NCBI GenBank assembly: GCA_963773945.1
Contig: CAVZDD010000004.1
Coordinates: forward strand, 62,001 to 126,000
DNA: 64,000 nucleotides
Direction of reading: 5' to 3'
Origin: JAKIWV01 sp963773945
GTDB lineage: Archaea; Thermoplasmatota; Thermoplasmata; Lutacidiplasmatales; UBA184
Under the pieces are notes generated by a model. The model was not told where the DNA came from. It saw only the letters and a program-made list of their open reading frames with translations, and ran no database searches. Numbering within the stretch: the first letter of the stretch is position 1; each line of letters starts with the position of its first letter. Below, piece by piece: positions 16,736-25,976 of this stretch. The translations under genes were made by a program, and so were the position numbers.

Positions 16736-17074
16736 ATGCCGTCCAGGGAATCCCGCGCGGCTCGCACTACGCGCCCCAGCGCCCCCGTTCCGGCCCCTCG
16801 GGCCGTCCACCCTTCCCACCGCCACCGCGCTCCCGCCCCGGTCGTCCCCGGCAGTGTTCCCGCGGGTGTGGCCCTGGCTTCGCCTCCGCCCGAGACGCCC
16901 CATGGCCATCTCATATGTCACAAGTGCGGCCGCATCGCCGAGTTGGAACTCACGGAGCTGGATCGTCATTTCCTCATGGAGCTCTCCCGACGGCGACCGC
17001 AGGGCTGGGAGATTGACGGGGTCACCTTCTCCCTGACCGGAACCTGCCCCCGATGCCGCAAGGAATCTCACTAG
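16736..17074 (+). CDS. Fur-like zinc-binding domain protein, DNA-binding half missing or degenerate
   Basis: The last 60 residues match the dimerisation/zinc domain of the Fur/PerR family: HGHLICHKCGRIAELE with a His-His-Cys-Cys arrangement, a spacer helix and strand, then FSLTGTCPRCRKE with the second CxxC. Full-length Fur proteins have an N-terminal winged helix of about 80 residues. Here the preceding 50 residues are Arg/Ala/Pro-rich with no helix-turn-helix, and none of the other two frames upstream shows one either. The gene may be a decayed Fur, may have lost its HTH through several indels, or may be a stand-alone zinc ribbon. Start ATG 16736 is the only one that keeps the frame open. 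Confidence 0.55.
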   Translation: MPSRESRAARTTRPSAPVPAPRAVHPSHRHRAPAPVVPGSVPAGVALASPPPETPHGHLICHKCGRIAELELTELDRHFLMELSRRRPQGWEIDGVTFSLTGTCPRCRKESH

Positions 17075-17117
17075 TCCCCTCCTCCGCACTCCCCAGGGTC
17101 ACGGCGAGATCGTTCCG

Positions 17118-18254
17118 ATGATGGGGTTCTTCACTTCGCCACGGATCTGCGTGGGCCCCGGCAGCATCGAGCAACTGAGTTCATTGGGCATCCGGCGAGC
17201 GTTGATCCTCGTCGATCCCACCGTCGCGGAGCGGGGCGGCGACCGGCGCATTCGGGAGGAGCTCCTGAACGACGGGGCCCAGCTCGAGGTCTCCCGGGCC
17301 GTGCACATCGGCCCCACCCTCGAATCGCTCGCGGACGGCGTCCGGGTCGCCTCCGAATTCCGTCCGGATTGGATCGTGGCGGTCGGTGGGGGTAGCACGA
17401 TCGACACGGCGAAGGGGATCTGGCTTCAGTACGCGAGACCAGAGCTCGCCGGGACCCCCCTCACCCCCCTCGTCGACCTCCGCCTCCGGGAACGGGCGCA
17501 CTTGGTGGCCGTGCCGACGACCAGTGGGAGCGGAAGCGAGGCAACCTGGATGGCCCACTTTTGGGACGCGAACGGTCGACCCGTGGAGATCGCTTCCCGC
17601 GAACTGGTGCCGGACTGGGCGTTGCTGGACCCCTCGCTACCCGCCACGATGTCCAAGTCGGTCGCGATCGATAGCGGGCTCGATGCGCTGGCCCACGCAT
17701 TGGAGGCGCTCGCGTCGACCTGGGCGACCCTGTTCTCCGACGGACTCGCTCGGGAGGCAGTGGCCACCCTGGCCCGGCGGCTGCCCGACGCGCTCGAGCA
17801 CCCGGACGACCTCGAGTTGAGGGGACAGCTCCACGCGGCGGCCACGATGGCCGGGCTCGCGATCTCCAACGCGCAGAGCGGCCTCGTCCATGCTATCGCC
17901 CACGCGATCGGGCCGCAGACCGGATTGTCCCACGGTCGCCTGGTCGCGATCCTGCTCCCGTGGGTGCTCGAGTTCAACTTCCCCGCCGCCCGCGAAGCGT
18001 ACTCCTCTCTGGGCGGGATACTGGGGGCCGCCGCGATTCAGCAAGCGACTCCGTTCTCGGATTGGTTCCGCCGACTGAATGCCCGGGTGGGCGTCCCTCC
18101 CACCCTGTCGGCCGCCGGGGTGGATGTCCGGACGCTCCGCGAGCGGAGGACTGACTGGGTTCCATACGTCCAGAGCGCCACCTCGTTCGGGGCGAACCCC
18201 CGCATCCCCTCTCCCGAGGACCTGGCGGCACTTCTCGACCGGGCGTCGGGATAG
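17118..18254 (+). CDS. Iron-containing (type III) alcohol dehydrogenase
   Basis: A 378-residue member of the iron-dependent dehydrogenase family that also includes glycerol dehydrogenases. It has the NAD-binding loop AVGGGSTIDTAKG at about residues 91-103 and PTTSGSGSEAT at about 133-143. The metal ligands are supplied by the helices SGLDALAHALE (Asp, His) and LVHAIAHAIG plus SHGRLVAI (His, His). The substrate, probably a short aldehyde or alcohol, cannot be fixed. The double ATG at 17118/17121 leaves the start uncertain by one codon. It follows the Fur-like fragment by 43 bases and converges with phoU. Confidence 0.9.
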   Translation: MMGFFTSPRICVGPGSIEQLSSLGIRRALILVDPTVAERGGDRRIREELLNDGAQLEVSRAVHIGPTLESLADGVRVASEFRPDWIVAVGGGSTIDTAKGIWLQYARPELAGTPLTPLVDLRLRERAHLVAVPTTSGSGSEATWMAHFWDANGRPVEIASRELVPDWALLDPSLPATMSKSVAIDSGLDALAHALEALASTWATLFSDGLAREAVATLARRLPDALEHPDDLELRGQLHAAATMAGLAISNAQSGLVHAIAHAIGPQTGLSHGRLVAILLPWVLEFNFPAAREAYSSLGGILGAAAIQQATPFSDWFRRLNARVGVPPTLSAAGVDVRTLRERRTDWVPYVQSATSFGANPRIPSPEDLAALLDRASG

Positions 18255-18322
18255 GCTGGAACGGCCCAACTATAGAAGGACTATAGACGGGGTCGCCGCG
18301 CGGAGATTGGCGGGTGGGGGCA

Positions 18323-19417
18323 TTACGCCGGCACTTTCGTCTGGAGCTTGGTGGAAGATGCGGCGGACGGCCCGACGGCGACCGCGGCGGATTGGGCGGA
18401 CCGCTGCACGGTGTGGTTGATGGCGATCTCGGCCAAGTCGCTGGCGTAGAACGCGCTGCGCTCAAGGCTCTCGAGCACGTAGGCGAGGGCCACGGCGAGA
18501 CGACCCCGCTTCTTGGTCAGCTCCTTGAGAATGTTCTCCCGCTCCCGCGTGACGCGAGCCGCCGCGTCGAGCACCTCGTTCGCCTTGGCGATGTCCTCGT
18601 TGGCTAGGCTATCGATGGCCCCGGTGAGCCCTTCGGCCGCGGCGAGCGCGAGCCGGTCGAGTTCCGAGAGCACCCCGGCCGGTATCGGTTCCTTCCCGAG
18701 GAGGGGCACGGTCTCCGCGATTCGAACCGCGTGGTCCGCGATCCGCTCGAGGACCCGGGAGGCGAGGAGGTAGGTCGCGCATTCGGGGAGCGTGAGGCCG
18801 ATGGAGCTCAGCACCCGGCCATCCCGCAGCGCGGAGGTGATCTGTTTCCCGATGAACCAGTGCAGCCGGTCGACCTCCCAGTCCCGTTCGATGACGTCCC
18901 GGGCGATGGAAGTGTCCCGGGCATGGAAGGCCGCCATCGCGTCGCTTTGCATGGCCCGGACCATCTGGTACATTCGGCGGATCACGGAAGCGATCGGAAG
19001 GGGGTTGGGACCGATGACGTCCTGCAGCACGACGCCGTCGGCGGTCTCCTCGAGGATCTCCGGTCCGATCATGCGCTGGGCGAAACCGCGGACCACTTCG
19101 CGGGTCCGCGCATTCATCCGTCCCTCGGTTCGAATCTCCAGGAGGGGTGCCCCCGCGATGTATTCAGCGACGAGCAATCGGAATAGATGCTCCGTGTTCA
19201 TGTCGTTCGACACGCGCAGTTGGCGTCGAGGAGTCTCCCCATGCGTGCCGCTCTCGGCGCGAAGCATTAGCGACCCGTCGGGCGCGCCGTGGAACAGCAA
19301 CACGTCTCCCGAGCCGAGGCCCCGGCTCACGACCCAGGCCTTGGGCAGCGAGACAATGAACGTCGAACCCCCGGTCTTCTGGATGCGCCGGGCCTCTCCG
19401 CCGTCTGCCGTACGCAT
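18323..19417 (-). CDS. PhoU-family regulator with N-terminal AbrB/SpoVT-type domain
   Basis: The 364-residue protein begins with the swapped-hairpin DNA-binding motif RRIQKTGGSTFIVSLPKAWV (residues 10-29), typical of archaeal AbrB-like domains. Two PhoU three-helix bundles follow, with the metal-binding style segments ERDWEVDRLHWFIGKQ and RVLERIADHAVRIAE. Archaeal proteins of this build are thought to regulate phosphate uptake. No pst transporter genes are adjacent. Start at ATG 19417 is supported by a perfect TATA box 26-35 bases upstream, implying a leaderless mRNA. Confidence 0.9.
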   Translation of the reverse strand: MRTADGGEARRIQKTGGSTFIVSLPKAWVVSRGLGSGDVLLFHGAPDGSLMLRAESGTHGETPRRQLRVSNDMNTEHLFRLLVAEYIAGAPLLEIRTEGRMNARTREVVRGFAQRMIGPEILEETADGVVLQDVIGPNPLPIASVIRRMYQMVRAMQSDAMAAFHARDTSIARDVIERDWEVDRLHWFIGKQITSALRDGRVLSSIGLTLPECATYLLASRVLERIADHAVRIAETVPLLGKEPIPAGVLSELDRLALAAAEGLTGAIDSLANEDIAKANEVLDAAARVTRERENILKELTKKRGRLAVALAYVLESLERSAFYASDLAEIAINHTVQRSAQSAAVAVGPSAASSTKLQTKVPA

Positions 19418-19442
19418 AGGTGGTCGGCTCGACCCGCCCCGG

Positions 19443-19452
19443 GTCTATATAG
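19443..19452 (-). promoter_or_regulatory. TATA box of the phoU-like gene
   Basis: TCTATATAGA is itself a palindrome and is centred 30 bases upstream of ATG 19417, the spacing of archaeal leaderless promoters. The divergent gene has its own AT-rich box (CAAATAG, about 19550-19556) 28-34 bases before ATG 19584. Confidence 0.7.
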
Positions 19453-19583
19453 ATGCTGGTTCTCGGCCCGACTTCCGCACTTTTTGCTCGAAATTCTGTT
19501 CCCCAGGGGCCCCGGTTCCTTCGTGGAGTCCGGCGGACGGCCGCCTCAAATAGAACGGCGCTTCGTCGCCGGTTGTCTCGCTC

Positions 19584-21255
19584 ATGGATCCCTCCCGGCT
19601 GACTTCCTTCACGTTTCGGGGCCACTCCGAGTCGGCGGATCCGGAAGAAACGCTCTTGCAGCACCTCGCGCGTCGGGGGCTCCCGACGCTCCAACGGTCG
19701 ATCCGGTATCATCGACCGCGGGCGCCGCTCTGCGGGATCGGACACTGTACGAATTGTCTCGTGCGCGTGAACGGCGAACCGAACGTCCGGGCCTGCCGTT
19801 ACGTGCCCCACGCCGGGGACGCGGTGTCGACGATGAACGCGTGGCCGTCCCCGAAGTACGATTGGATGGGAATTCTCGACTTCGTATTCCTCCGGGGATT
19901 GGACACGCTCCACGGGTTCCGCCGCCCGGCGTGGGCGACCCCGGTGCTCCAGGGGGTCGTTCGTCGGCTCGCGGGCTACGGACCGATCTCGACCGCTCGC
20001 GCCGGCCCCCCCTCCGCCGCCCTGCCACCGGTTGAACTCGACGTCCTGGTGATCGGGGCGGGCCCGTCCGGCCGGCAAGCCAGCCAGCGGCTCGCCGAGG
20101 CGGGACGTTCGGTAGGGCTCATCGACCGCGGCTCGATTCCCGCGCCGCCGGACCGTGTACCATTGTTCCCCGGGGTCACCGCGGTGTTCCTTCCACCGCC
20201 GATCCCCGGCAACACGCGTCCGTTCGAAGTGATTGCACTGGAAGAACCCGATCGCGGCCGCCTGTTCCGGGCCGGAACGGTCGTGGTCGCCTCCGGCGCC
20301 TACGATGCGTCGTTGTTGTTCGCCGGCAACGACCGGCCGGGCGTGATGACCGCGGACGGAGCGGTCGCGATGGCGCCCGGAGACCGCCCACCGCCCTTCC
20401 GGCGAGCATTGATCGTCGGCGGCGGTCCCCGGGCTGCCGAGATGCTCGACCGTTTCGGCGTTCACACCGAGGCGATTGTTGCGCCGGGTCCGATCTCGCC
20501 CGAAGTCACGCGGCGGGCCTCCGACCTCTCGATCGCCCTCTATCCACGGACCCTCCTGCTGACCGCCTCCGGGCGCGGGCGCCTGCGTCGGGTGCACCTC
20601 ATGCCCCGCGGAGGCGGTGCCGAGTTCTCGATTTCCGTCGATGCAATCGTCCTGGCGCATCGCCGGTTGCCTCACACCCAGCTTCTCTCCCAGGCCGGTG
20701 CGCAGATGGAATGGCGGGGAACGGCCGGAAGTTACTTCCCGGTTCTCGCGGCCGGAGGTCGCACCACCGTTCCCGGCCTGTTCGCCATCGGGGAAGCCGC
20801 CGGCTTTGCCGATGGCGTGTCGGCGGAGGCGAGCGGGCTCGCGGCCGCCGATGCGATTCTTGGCCGAGCGGTGCCGCCCCCCGACGATAGGACCCCGGAC
20901 GGACCCAACGAGCTCGAGGGGTACTACCGTGAGCTCCTGCGCCATCCGACCGGCCTCGGAAAGCAGGTCGCCTGTGCGTGCGAGGACGTTCTCCTTTCGG
21001 AATTGCGCGAGGCTGTCGACCGCGGATACCGCGGGATGGAAGTGGTGAAGCGGTACACGGGGCTCGGTACCGGGCTCTGCCAGGGCCGGGTACTGTCTCC
21101 CGGACGCGCTGCTCGTGCTCTCGGCGCTGGAAGGCCGACCTCCCCCGGAGGTCGGGTACATCCGGCAACGCCCCCCGGTCGTTCCGACCCCGCTCTCCGC
21201 CCTCGCGGAGCTGCCGGAGCCGGCGCCGGAGATCTCCGCGCCGGGGAGCTCATGA
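19584..21255 (+). CDS. Sarcosine-oxidase-alpha/opine-dehydrogenase-A-like iron-sulfur FAD protein, frameshifted at 21087-21090
   Basis: Domains in order: an N-terminal [2Fe-2S] ferredoxin-like domain (CGIGHCTNC at about residues 50-58, last ligand in VRAC), and an FAD/NAD(P) disulfide-oxidoreductase-type domain (VLVIGAGPSGRQAS at about 155). A C-terminal BFD-like cluster domain has ACACEDV and GLCQGRYC. The final motif is split by one extra G in the GGG at 21088-21090. In the shifted frame the protein ends ALAELPEPAPEISAPGSS at TGA 21253-21255, overlapping the next ATG (ATGA). The apparent continuous frame into the next gene is therefore an artefact. The pair resembles heteromeric sarcosine/proline/opine dehydrogenases, where this subunit moves electrons from the amine-oxidising partner. 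Confidence 0.82.
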
Positions 21256-22418
21256 TCGGAGCGCCTCGGCCACCGAATCGGATCGTGATCGTGGGCGCCG
21301 GCATCATCGGACTGTTCACCGCCTACCATCTCGCCCGGGCCGGCGCGGGCCCCCTCACGGTGGTGGACCGGGGCTGGCTCTCCAACGGCGCGTCCGGCCG
21401 CAACGGCGGTGGAGTCCGGCAGCAATGGGAGACGCGGGCCACGGTGCGTCTCGCCAAGGAATCCGTGGACGCCTACCGCCGGTTTGGCCGGGAATTCGGC
21501 TACAACATCTGGTTCCGCCAGGGGGGGTACCTGTTCCTCGCCGAGACGGAGACCGAACGGCAGCATCTCTCTCAAGTGATCTCGACCATTCGAGCGGAAG
21601 GTCTCGAGGGGAAGCTGCTCGCCCCGGAGGAGATCCCGCCGTACGCCCCAGGACTCGAGACTCGGGGCCTCGTCGGCGGGAGTTATCTCCGGTCCGACGG
21701 CACCTTGTACCCTTTTCCTGCGCTCTGGGCCTTGAAGGAGGCGATCACCCGGCTCGGGGTGGACCTCCGACTCGGAACCGATGTGACCGGCGTCCAGGTC
21801 GAGAACGGACGGGTAGCCGGACTCGCCACATCGGCCGGTCCGATCGCCGCGACCACGGTGGTGAATGCGGCCGGGGGCTGGTCGAACGAGTTCTCCACCT
21901 TGGCGGGGCTGCCGACCCCCAACCAGGCCTCCCGCCACGAGATCCTGGCGACGGAGCCGCTCAAACCGTTCCTCGACCCGATGGTCGTCCGTCTGCGGGA
22001 TGGACTTTACTTCAGCCAGACCATGCGAGGCGAGATCGTGGGGGGACTCACGATGGCCCATCCGACCGGCACCCGGGCCGGGGTGCCGAGCTCTCCGGCG
22101 TTCCTCCGGACGATGGCCCGCGCGCTGGTAGGAATTTTGCCGGCCCTCCGGCATCTCGGCGTGTTGCGCGCCTGGTCCGGCTTCTACGACGATACCCCGG
22201 ACGGCCTCCCGGTGATCGGAGGAGACCCGCGCCTTCCGGGGTTCGTGCACGCGAACGGGTTCGGTGGTCACGGATTCATGCTCGCGCCGGCCGCGTCGCG
22301 GCGCGTCGCCCAAGCGATTCTCGGAGAGAAGTCCGACCTCGACCCGGGATTGTTCTCGGTCGACCGATTCCTGACGCCGACCGCGAACCGGCCGGTGGAG
22401 GGCCTCCAGCTCGGTTGA
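21252..22418 (+). CDS. FAD-dependent amino acid oxidase, DAO family (sarcosine-oxidase-beta-like)
   Basis: A 388-residue DAO-fold flavoprotein. The dinucleotide-binding motif VIVGAGIIGLFTAYHLARAG is at residues 13-32. The RNGGGVRQQW segment matches the flavin-contacting loop of sarcosine oxidase beta, and the C-terminal AWSGFYDDTPDGLPVIG and NGFGGHGFMLAP strands are family signatures. It is presumed to oxidise a secondary amine or N-methyl amino acid, passing electrons to the upstream iron-sulfur flavoprotein. ATG 21252 overlaps the repaired stop of that gene, indicating translational coupling and a 1:1 complex. A degenerate glycerate-kinase homologue follows 55 bases downstream in the same direction. 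Confidence 0.88.
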   Translation: MIGAPRPPNRIVIVGAGIIGLFTAYHLARAGAGPLTVVDRGWLSNGASGRNGGGVRQQWETRATVRLAKESVDAYRRFGREFGYNIWFRQGGYLFLAETETERQHLSQVISTIRAEGLEGKLLAPEEIPPYAPGLETRGLVGGSYLRSDGTLYPFPALWALKEAITRLGVDLRLGTDVTGVQVENGRVAGLATSAGPIAATTVVNAAGGWSNEFSTLAGLPTPNQASRHEILATEPLKPFLDPMVVRLRDGLYFSQTMRGEIVGGLTMAHPTGTRAGVPSSPAFLRTMARALVGILPALRHLGVLRAWSGFYDDTPDGLPVIGGDPRLPGFVHANGFGGHGFMLAPAASRRVAQAILGEKSDLDPGLFSVDRFLTPTANRPVEGLQLG

Positions 22419-22473
22419 CGGGTCACCCCAAGGATATCTCCCCGAGCGACTCCCGAACGCCGGAGTTCCCTTT

Positions 22474-23809
22474 GTGCCGGACGCGCCCCCGTTCGAACCC
22501 CGGTCCCCCTTCGAGACGGCTTTTCGCACCGCCATCGAAGGAGCCGACGCGTATCGGGCCGTCCGGGCCGGACTTCGGCTCCACGACGACATCCTCCGCA
22601 TCGGGAACCGGTTCGTCTCCGTCGACCGGTTCCGGGAGATCGCCTTCGTCGCGTTGGGGAACGCCGCGGGGTCGATGGCCCTCGCCGCGCAGGAGATGCT
22701 GGGCGAGCGGCTGACCCAAGGGCTCACGGCCGGCGCGGTCGCGCCACCCGATTCGCTCCAGTTCCACTATCTGGCCGTCCCCGATCCGTGGCCCGGCTCT
22801 TCCCCCTCCTTCTCCGCCCTAGCCAGCACGCTCGAACTGGCCCGCGACCTGCAGGCGGAGGACCTCCTCCTGCTCCTACTCTCCCCGGGCGCCCTCTCGG
22901 TCACGGCCGGGCCTCCGACCGGATGGGAAGGTTCGGCCTGGCGTCAACTCCTGCAGAACGTCACGGCCCGTGCCGGCCCGCTCGACGCGGTGCGGGTGGC
23001 CCGGGTGCTCGGCACCGGCGCGGTCGGGGGTCGTCTGGGTGCACTCGTCCGGGAACCGACGGTGGTGACGCTGGTCCTCGACCGAGGGGAAGGCGCCGAA
23101 TGGGTCGGCGGCGGACCGACCGTGTCGCTTCGGCTGCAGGAGGCTTCGGCGGTCCGGACCCTGATGTCCGGGACCAGCGCCGTCGACCTGCCCCGAGACT
23201 CCCCCCCGCTCCTCGGCCGGAACGTCCACCGCCCGGTCGTCGTGACCGGCCCCATCGACGCGGTCGAGGCCGCCGGCGAATCAGCTCGCCGGTCAGGGGT
23301 GGATCAGCCGGATGATCTCGCTCCATCTTCAAGGCCCTCCGGACCAGGTCGCGTCGCAGTTCGTGGAAGGGATGGAGACGATCCGTCGCGAGCAGGTCGC
23401 CGAGCCGCGCCGGCCCCGGACCGAGGGGGAAGAGCGGGAGGGGGGCGCGGCCCTCCCGTCGATCACGGTGCCGTCGACGGCGACGCCCGCCGCGCGGCCG
23501 GAATCGAGAGGCCTCGCCGTTTTCGCGGGCGCCACCTTCGATACCGTCGAGGGAGGCGAACGGGGGGAGGATGTGCGGGCCTTCCTTCGTGCAGCGGCCC
23601 GCCAATCAATCCGCCGGGAGGTCTATGTGGGCGCGCTGCGGACCGCCGGCGGAATCCCCACTCGAGGCGAGGGCGCCGGCGCCTGGCTCGGCCGCCGCGT
23701 AGGGGCTGACCCCGCCGCCGAACCGACGATCGAATCGTTCGCCGTACGGGCCGGTTTCACCGACGTGGGCACGATGCTTGTGGGCTTCGCGCCCTGGGTC
23801 GCCCGCTAG
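22474..23809 (+). CDS. DUF4147/glycerate-2-kinase-like protein with degenerate motifs, frameshifted near 23275
   Basis: The first 270 residues follow the DUF4147 plan of type II glycerate kinases (helical start, then FVALGNAAGSMALAAQEML, DLLLLLLSPGALSV, RVARVLGTGAVGGRL, VLDRGEGAEWVGGGPT). After 23275 the sequence continues one frame over as NQLAGQGWISRMISLHLQG and runs to a TAG at 23809 with a MOFRL-like tail (GFTDVGTMLVGF). The motifs known to bind ATP and glycerate are altered: GKA is GNA, SGGgSAL is SPGALSV, and the KGGrLA and SGPT elements are changed. It is thus either a non-kinase paralogue with a new role or a decaying gene. Start is GTG 22474. Position after the sarcosine-oxidase-like pair suggests a shared pathway. 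Confidence 0.6.
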
Positions 23810-23888
23810 TGCCGCGTCGAGCGGGAGAGTTCGAGGTCCCGGACCTCTAGCGCAAGTACTTTCCCGGAGGAGGGGATGCCTCCTCCCC

Positions 23889-23990
23889 ATGCTGCGGGTC
23901 CGCGAGCTCTCGGAGGAGGAGGGCCGCGCTCTCTGCCGTCTGGTAGAGCGCTCCAACGACCCCACGGTCGTCAAGTGGATGCGGCACTAG
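23889..23990 (+). pseudogene. Fragment of an IS630-type transposase N-terminus (possible)
   Basis: Thirty-three residues, MLRVRELSEEEGRALCRLVE followed by RSNDPTVVKWMRH, resemble the start of IS630/Tc1-type helix-turn-helix proteins, then stop at TAG 23988. No downstream transposase sequence or inverted repeats were seen, so this is at most a relic. It overlaps the 3' end of the aminopeptidase gene by four bases on the opposite strand. Confidence 0.3.
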
Positions 23991-25096
23991 AGGAACTTTC
24001 CGGCGCGGATGACGGGAGTCCCATCGATCGCGATCTCGGAGCCGGCGAGCGAAAACCACGTAAAGAAATTCGATCCGTTGCTGCCCTTGAGATGCCGGTT
24101 CCCCCCGATTTGTAGGGAAACGCTCCCCCCCTCGACGGTCTCCAAGTTGGGGACATCCTTGACAGCCGGGTTCAGCCCGAGTTTGAGAGCGCTGGCACGG
24201 TCCTTGCCCGCCGTGCCGTTCCGGTACCGACGGGAAAACTGTTCCTTTCCATACTCGAAGGAGTACGAGGTCAGCTTACCGCCAGCGAATTCGAGCGTTC
24301 CTCCAACGTGCCAGTTCCACCAGATATTTGTCCGCCGGTTCGCGTGGATGCTCCCCTCCGCGGTTTTGGAGTCGAGGGCCACTTCGAGAGTTCCGGCGGG
24401 AATCTGCTGCAGCATGCCAGATGGGGAATCTCCCTTGTTGTATGGGTGGGGCCTCCCGTCAAGCAACCGTGGAGCGACCCCGGCCAGGGCGACTTCCAGA
24501 TCGGTTCCGTTGGAGTGGGTGATCCGCACTTTCTTCCCGCGGGAGAGCGCCTTGCCGAGCCGAGCCCCGCTTTTGGCCAACTCCCCCGGTTCGACGAGAC
24601 ATCCCTGCAGCACGCTTTCCTCCCACTGCGCGGGGTCCAGGCCCCACTTCTTGGCCCGTCCCTCCGTCACGAACCCCTCGGTCATTCGCACCCCGCGGAG
24701 CCCCGCCTTCCGGGCGACCGCGTACCAGGGCCAGTTCCAGGCGAACGCATCGTCGAGGGCATCCTCGGAATCCTTCTCGATGCGGTCGGCGTCGCCCGGA
24801 CCCCAGAAATTCACGTACACATCCGCGGCTTTCAACGCCGCCCACTCCGGGGCGCTCGACTTGCCGAGGAGCTTTGTCTGCCCCCGGTCGATTGCGCGCC
24901 ACCACGCGTCCTCGTCGTTTTGGACGAGGAGGACCTTGCCGCCCACACGGCGGACCTCATCGACCATCGCCGAGGCCATCGGCATCGTGTGGTCCCATGA
25001 CTCGATGATCGCGTTCTCTCCCGCTCGGACCTTGAGGTACTTGGTCACGATCTTGCGGGCCGCGTCGCGCTGCAGCTTCGAGGGGGTTTCCGGCAT
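23987..25096 (-). CDS. M29-family aminopeptidase (thermophilic metalloprotease)
   Basis: A 369-residue protein with the layout of the M29/AmpS aminopeptidases. There is an N-terminal alpha/beta domain with ADVYVNFWGPGD and a C-terminal catalytic domain carrying acidic and histidine metal ligands. The C-terminal ligand positions (usually Glu-Glu-His-Tyr-His-Asp) are only partly matched here: RITHSNGTDLEVAL, TAEGSIHANRR, and the end NGSNFFTWFSLAGSEIAIDG lacks the usual HxAxG pattern. It may therefore have changed metal binding. No signal peptide is seen, so it would be cytoplasmic. Confidence 0.7.
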   Translation of the reverse strand: MPETPSKLQRDAARKIVTKYLKVRAGENAIIESWDHTMPMASAMVDEVRRVGGKVLLVQNDEDAWWRAIDRGQTKLLGKSSAPEWAALKAADVYVNFWGPGDADRIEKDSEDALDDAFAWNWPWYAVARKAGLRGVRMTEGFVTEGRAKKWGLDPAQWEESVLQGCLVEPGELAKSGARLGKALSRGKKVRITHSNGTDLEVALAGVAPRLLDGRPHPYNKGDSPSGMLQQIPAGTLEVALDSKTAEGSIHANRRTNIWWNWHVGGTLEFAGGKLTSYSFEYGKEQFSRRYRNGTAGKDRASALKLGLNPAVKDVPNLETVEGGSVSLQIGGNRHLKGSNGSNFFTWFSLAGSEIAIDGTPVIRAGKFL

Positions 25097-25214
25097 GGCC
25101 CGGGGCCGAACTCGACGGGCCTACTTGTAACCCGCCACGCCTGGCTATCCGTCGACTCAATCGGACGCACTGTGTGACCAATTCACGTCCCGACCACCGC
25201 TGGTGGACGCGGCA

Positions 25215-25799
25215 CTAGGCCACGGGCGCCGCGTCGGACGCCGCGGGTTCCGACGGCGCATAGTATCGCTTGAGCGACATGTATTCCTCGAACGAGATTT
25301 GTCGACGGGCCCGAACGGCCCCTGCCTGGCGCAAGGAGGTGATCTGGTAGGTGCGCAGCAACTCCTCCACCGACCGGGCTCCGGGGCGGGACGGCGCGGG
25401 AGGAGTCGACACGGCCTTCGGCGCGTCGGCCTCCGCGGTCCGCTCTGTTCCGCGGGCGCGAAGGAGGTCGTACTCGGCGTCGGTCAACTCGCCGTCGGCG
25501 TGGAGAAGCTCCACGAGCTCGATCTGCCGGGGTCGATAGGTCTCGAGGAGTTCTTCCAGGGTCCGATCCGGGCGGTCGACGACGAGCCCTCCCCGCCCGA
25601 CGCCGGCGGTCTCGGAGGCGTGGGCGAGCCGGTCCGCGAGCTCCTTCAACGACCGGGCGAGCTCCGCGTCATCGAGCTCTCCGTCCCCGGCCTCCACAGG
25701 GAACCGGGCCGTCAGCCGGGCCCGTCGGGGCGCTCCATCGGGGGACGCCGGAAGCTCCTGCTCTACCGAGAGCTCGTACTCCTTTCGTCGCGGTACCAT
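25215..25799 (-). CDS. Conserved hypothetical acidic helical protein (194 aa)
   Basis: Starting at ATG 25799 the product begins MVPRRKEYELSVEQELPAS and is rich in Glu, Leu and Arg. Helical stretches (ELARSLKELADRLAHA, RTLEELLETYRPRQIELVEL, RSVEELLRTYQITSLRQA) alternate with a Pro/Ala linker. Two similar units, TLEELLETYRPRQIELVELL and SVEELLRTYQITSLRQAGAV, look like an internal repeat about 80 residues apart. No enzyme motif is visible and the family was not recognised. An upstream in-frame ATG at 25892 gives a low-complexity extension and overlaps promoter sequence of the divergent regulator, so it was not used. Confidence 0.65.
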   Translation of the reverse strand: MVPRRKEYELSVEQELPASPDGAPRRARLTARFPVEAGDGELDDAELARSLKELADRLAHASETAGVGRGGLVVDRPDRTLEELLETYRPRQIELVELLHADGELTDAEYDLLRARGTERTAEADAPKAVSTPPAPSRPGARSVEELLRTYQITSLRQAGAVRARRQISFEEYMSLKRYYAPSEPAASDAAPVA

Positions 25800-25938
25800 C
25801 GTTCCGCCGGAGGGGCTCCGGAAGAAAAGTACTCCCACCGCGGCGAGAGGTGAGGGGAAGGGAGCCGTGGGTCGCGGACTCCTCGTTCCCACCCCGCGGC
25901 CGGCTGATAAAATGTTGTTACTCGATTTCTGCGGGTGA

Positions 25939-25947
25939 GTATATATT
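25939..25947 (+). promoter_or_regulatory. TATA box of the HxlR regulator gene
   Basis: GTATATATT is centred about 34 bases before ATG 25977, the archaeal spacing for a leaderless or nearly leaderless transcript. A second AT-rich stretch (GATAAAATGTTGTTA, 25911-25925) just upstream is a candidate operator or a BRE-flanking region. Confidence 0.65.
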
Positions 25948-25976
25948 CAGCAGGCCCCTGGTTCCCCGGAACGCAC

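Noticed and set aside
19164..22727. A 1187-codon open frame on the minus strand opposite the oxidoreductase pair
   Set aside because: It is antisense to clearly recognisable flavoproteins, its product is Arg/Gly/Pro-rich without any known motif, and long spurious frames are common opposite G+C-rich genes.
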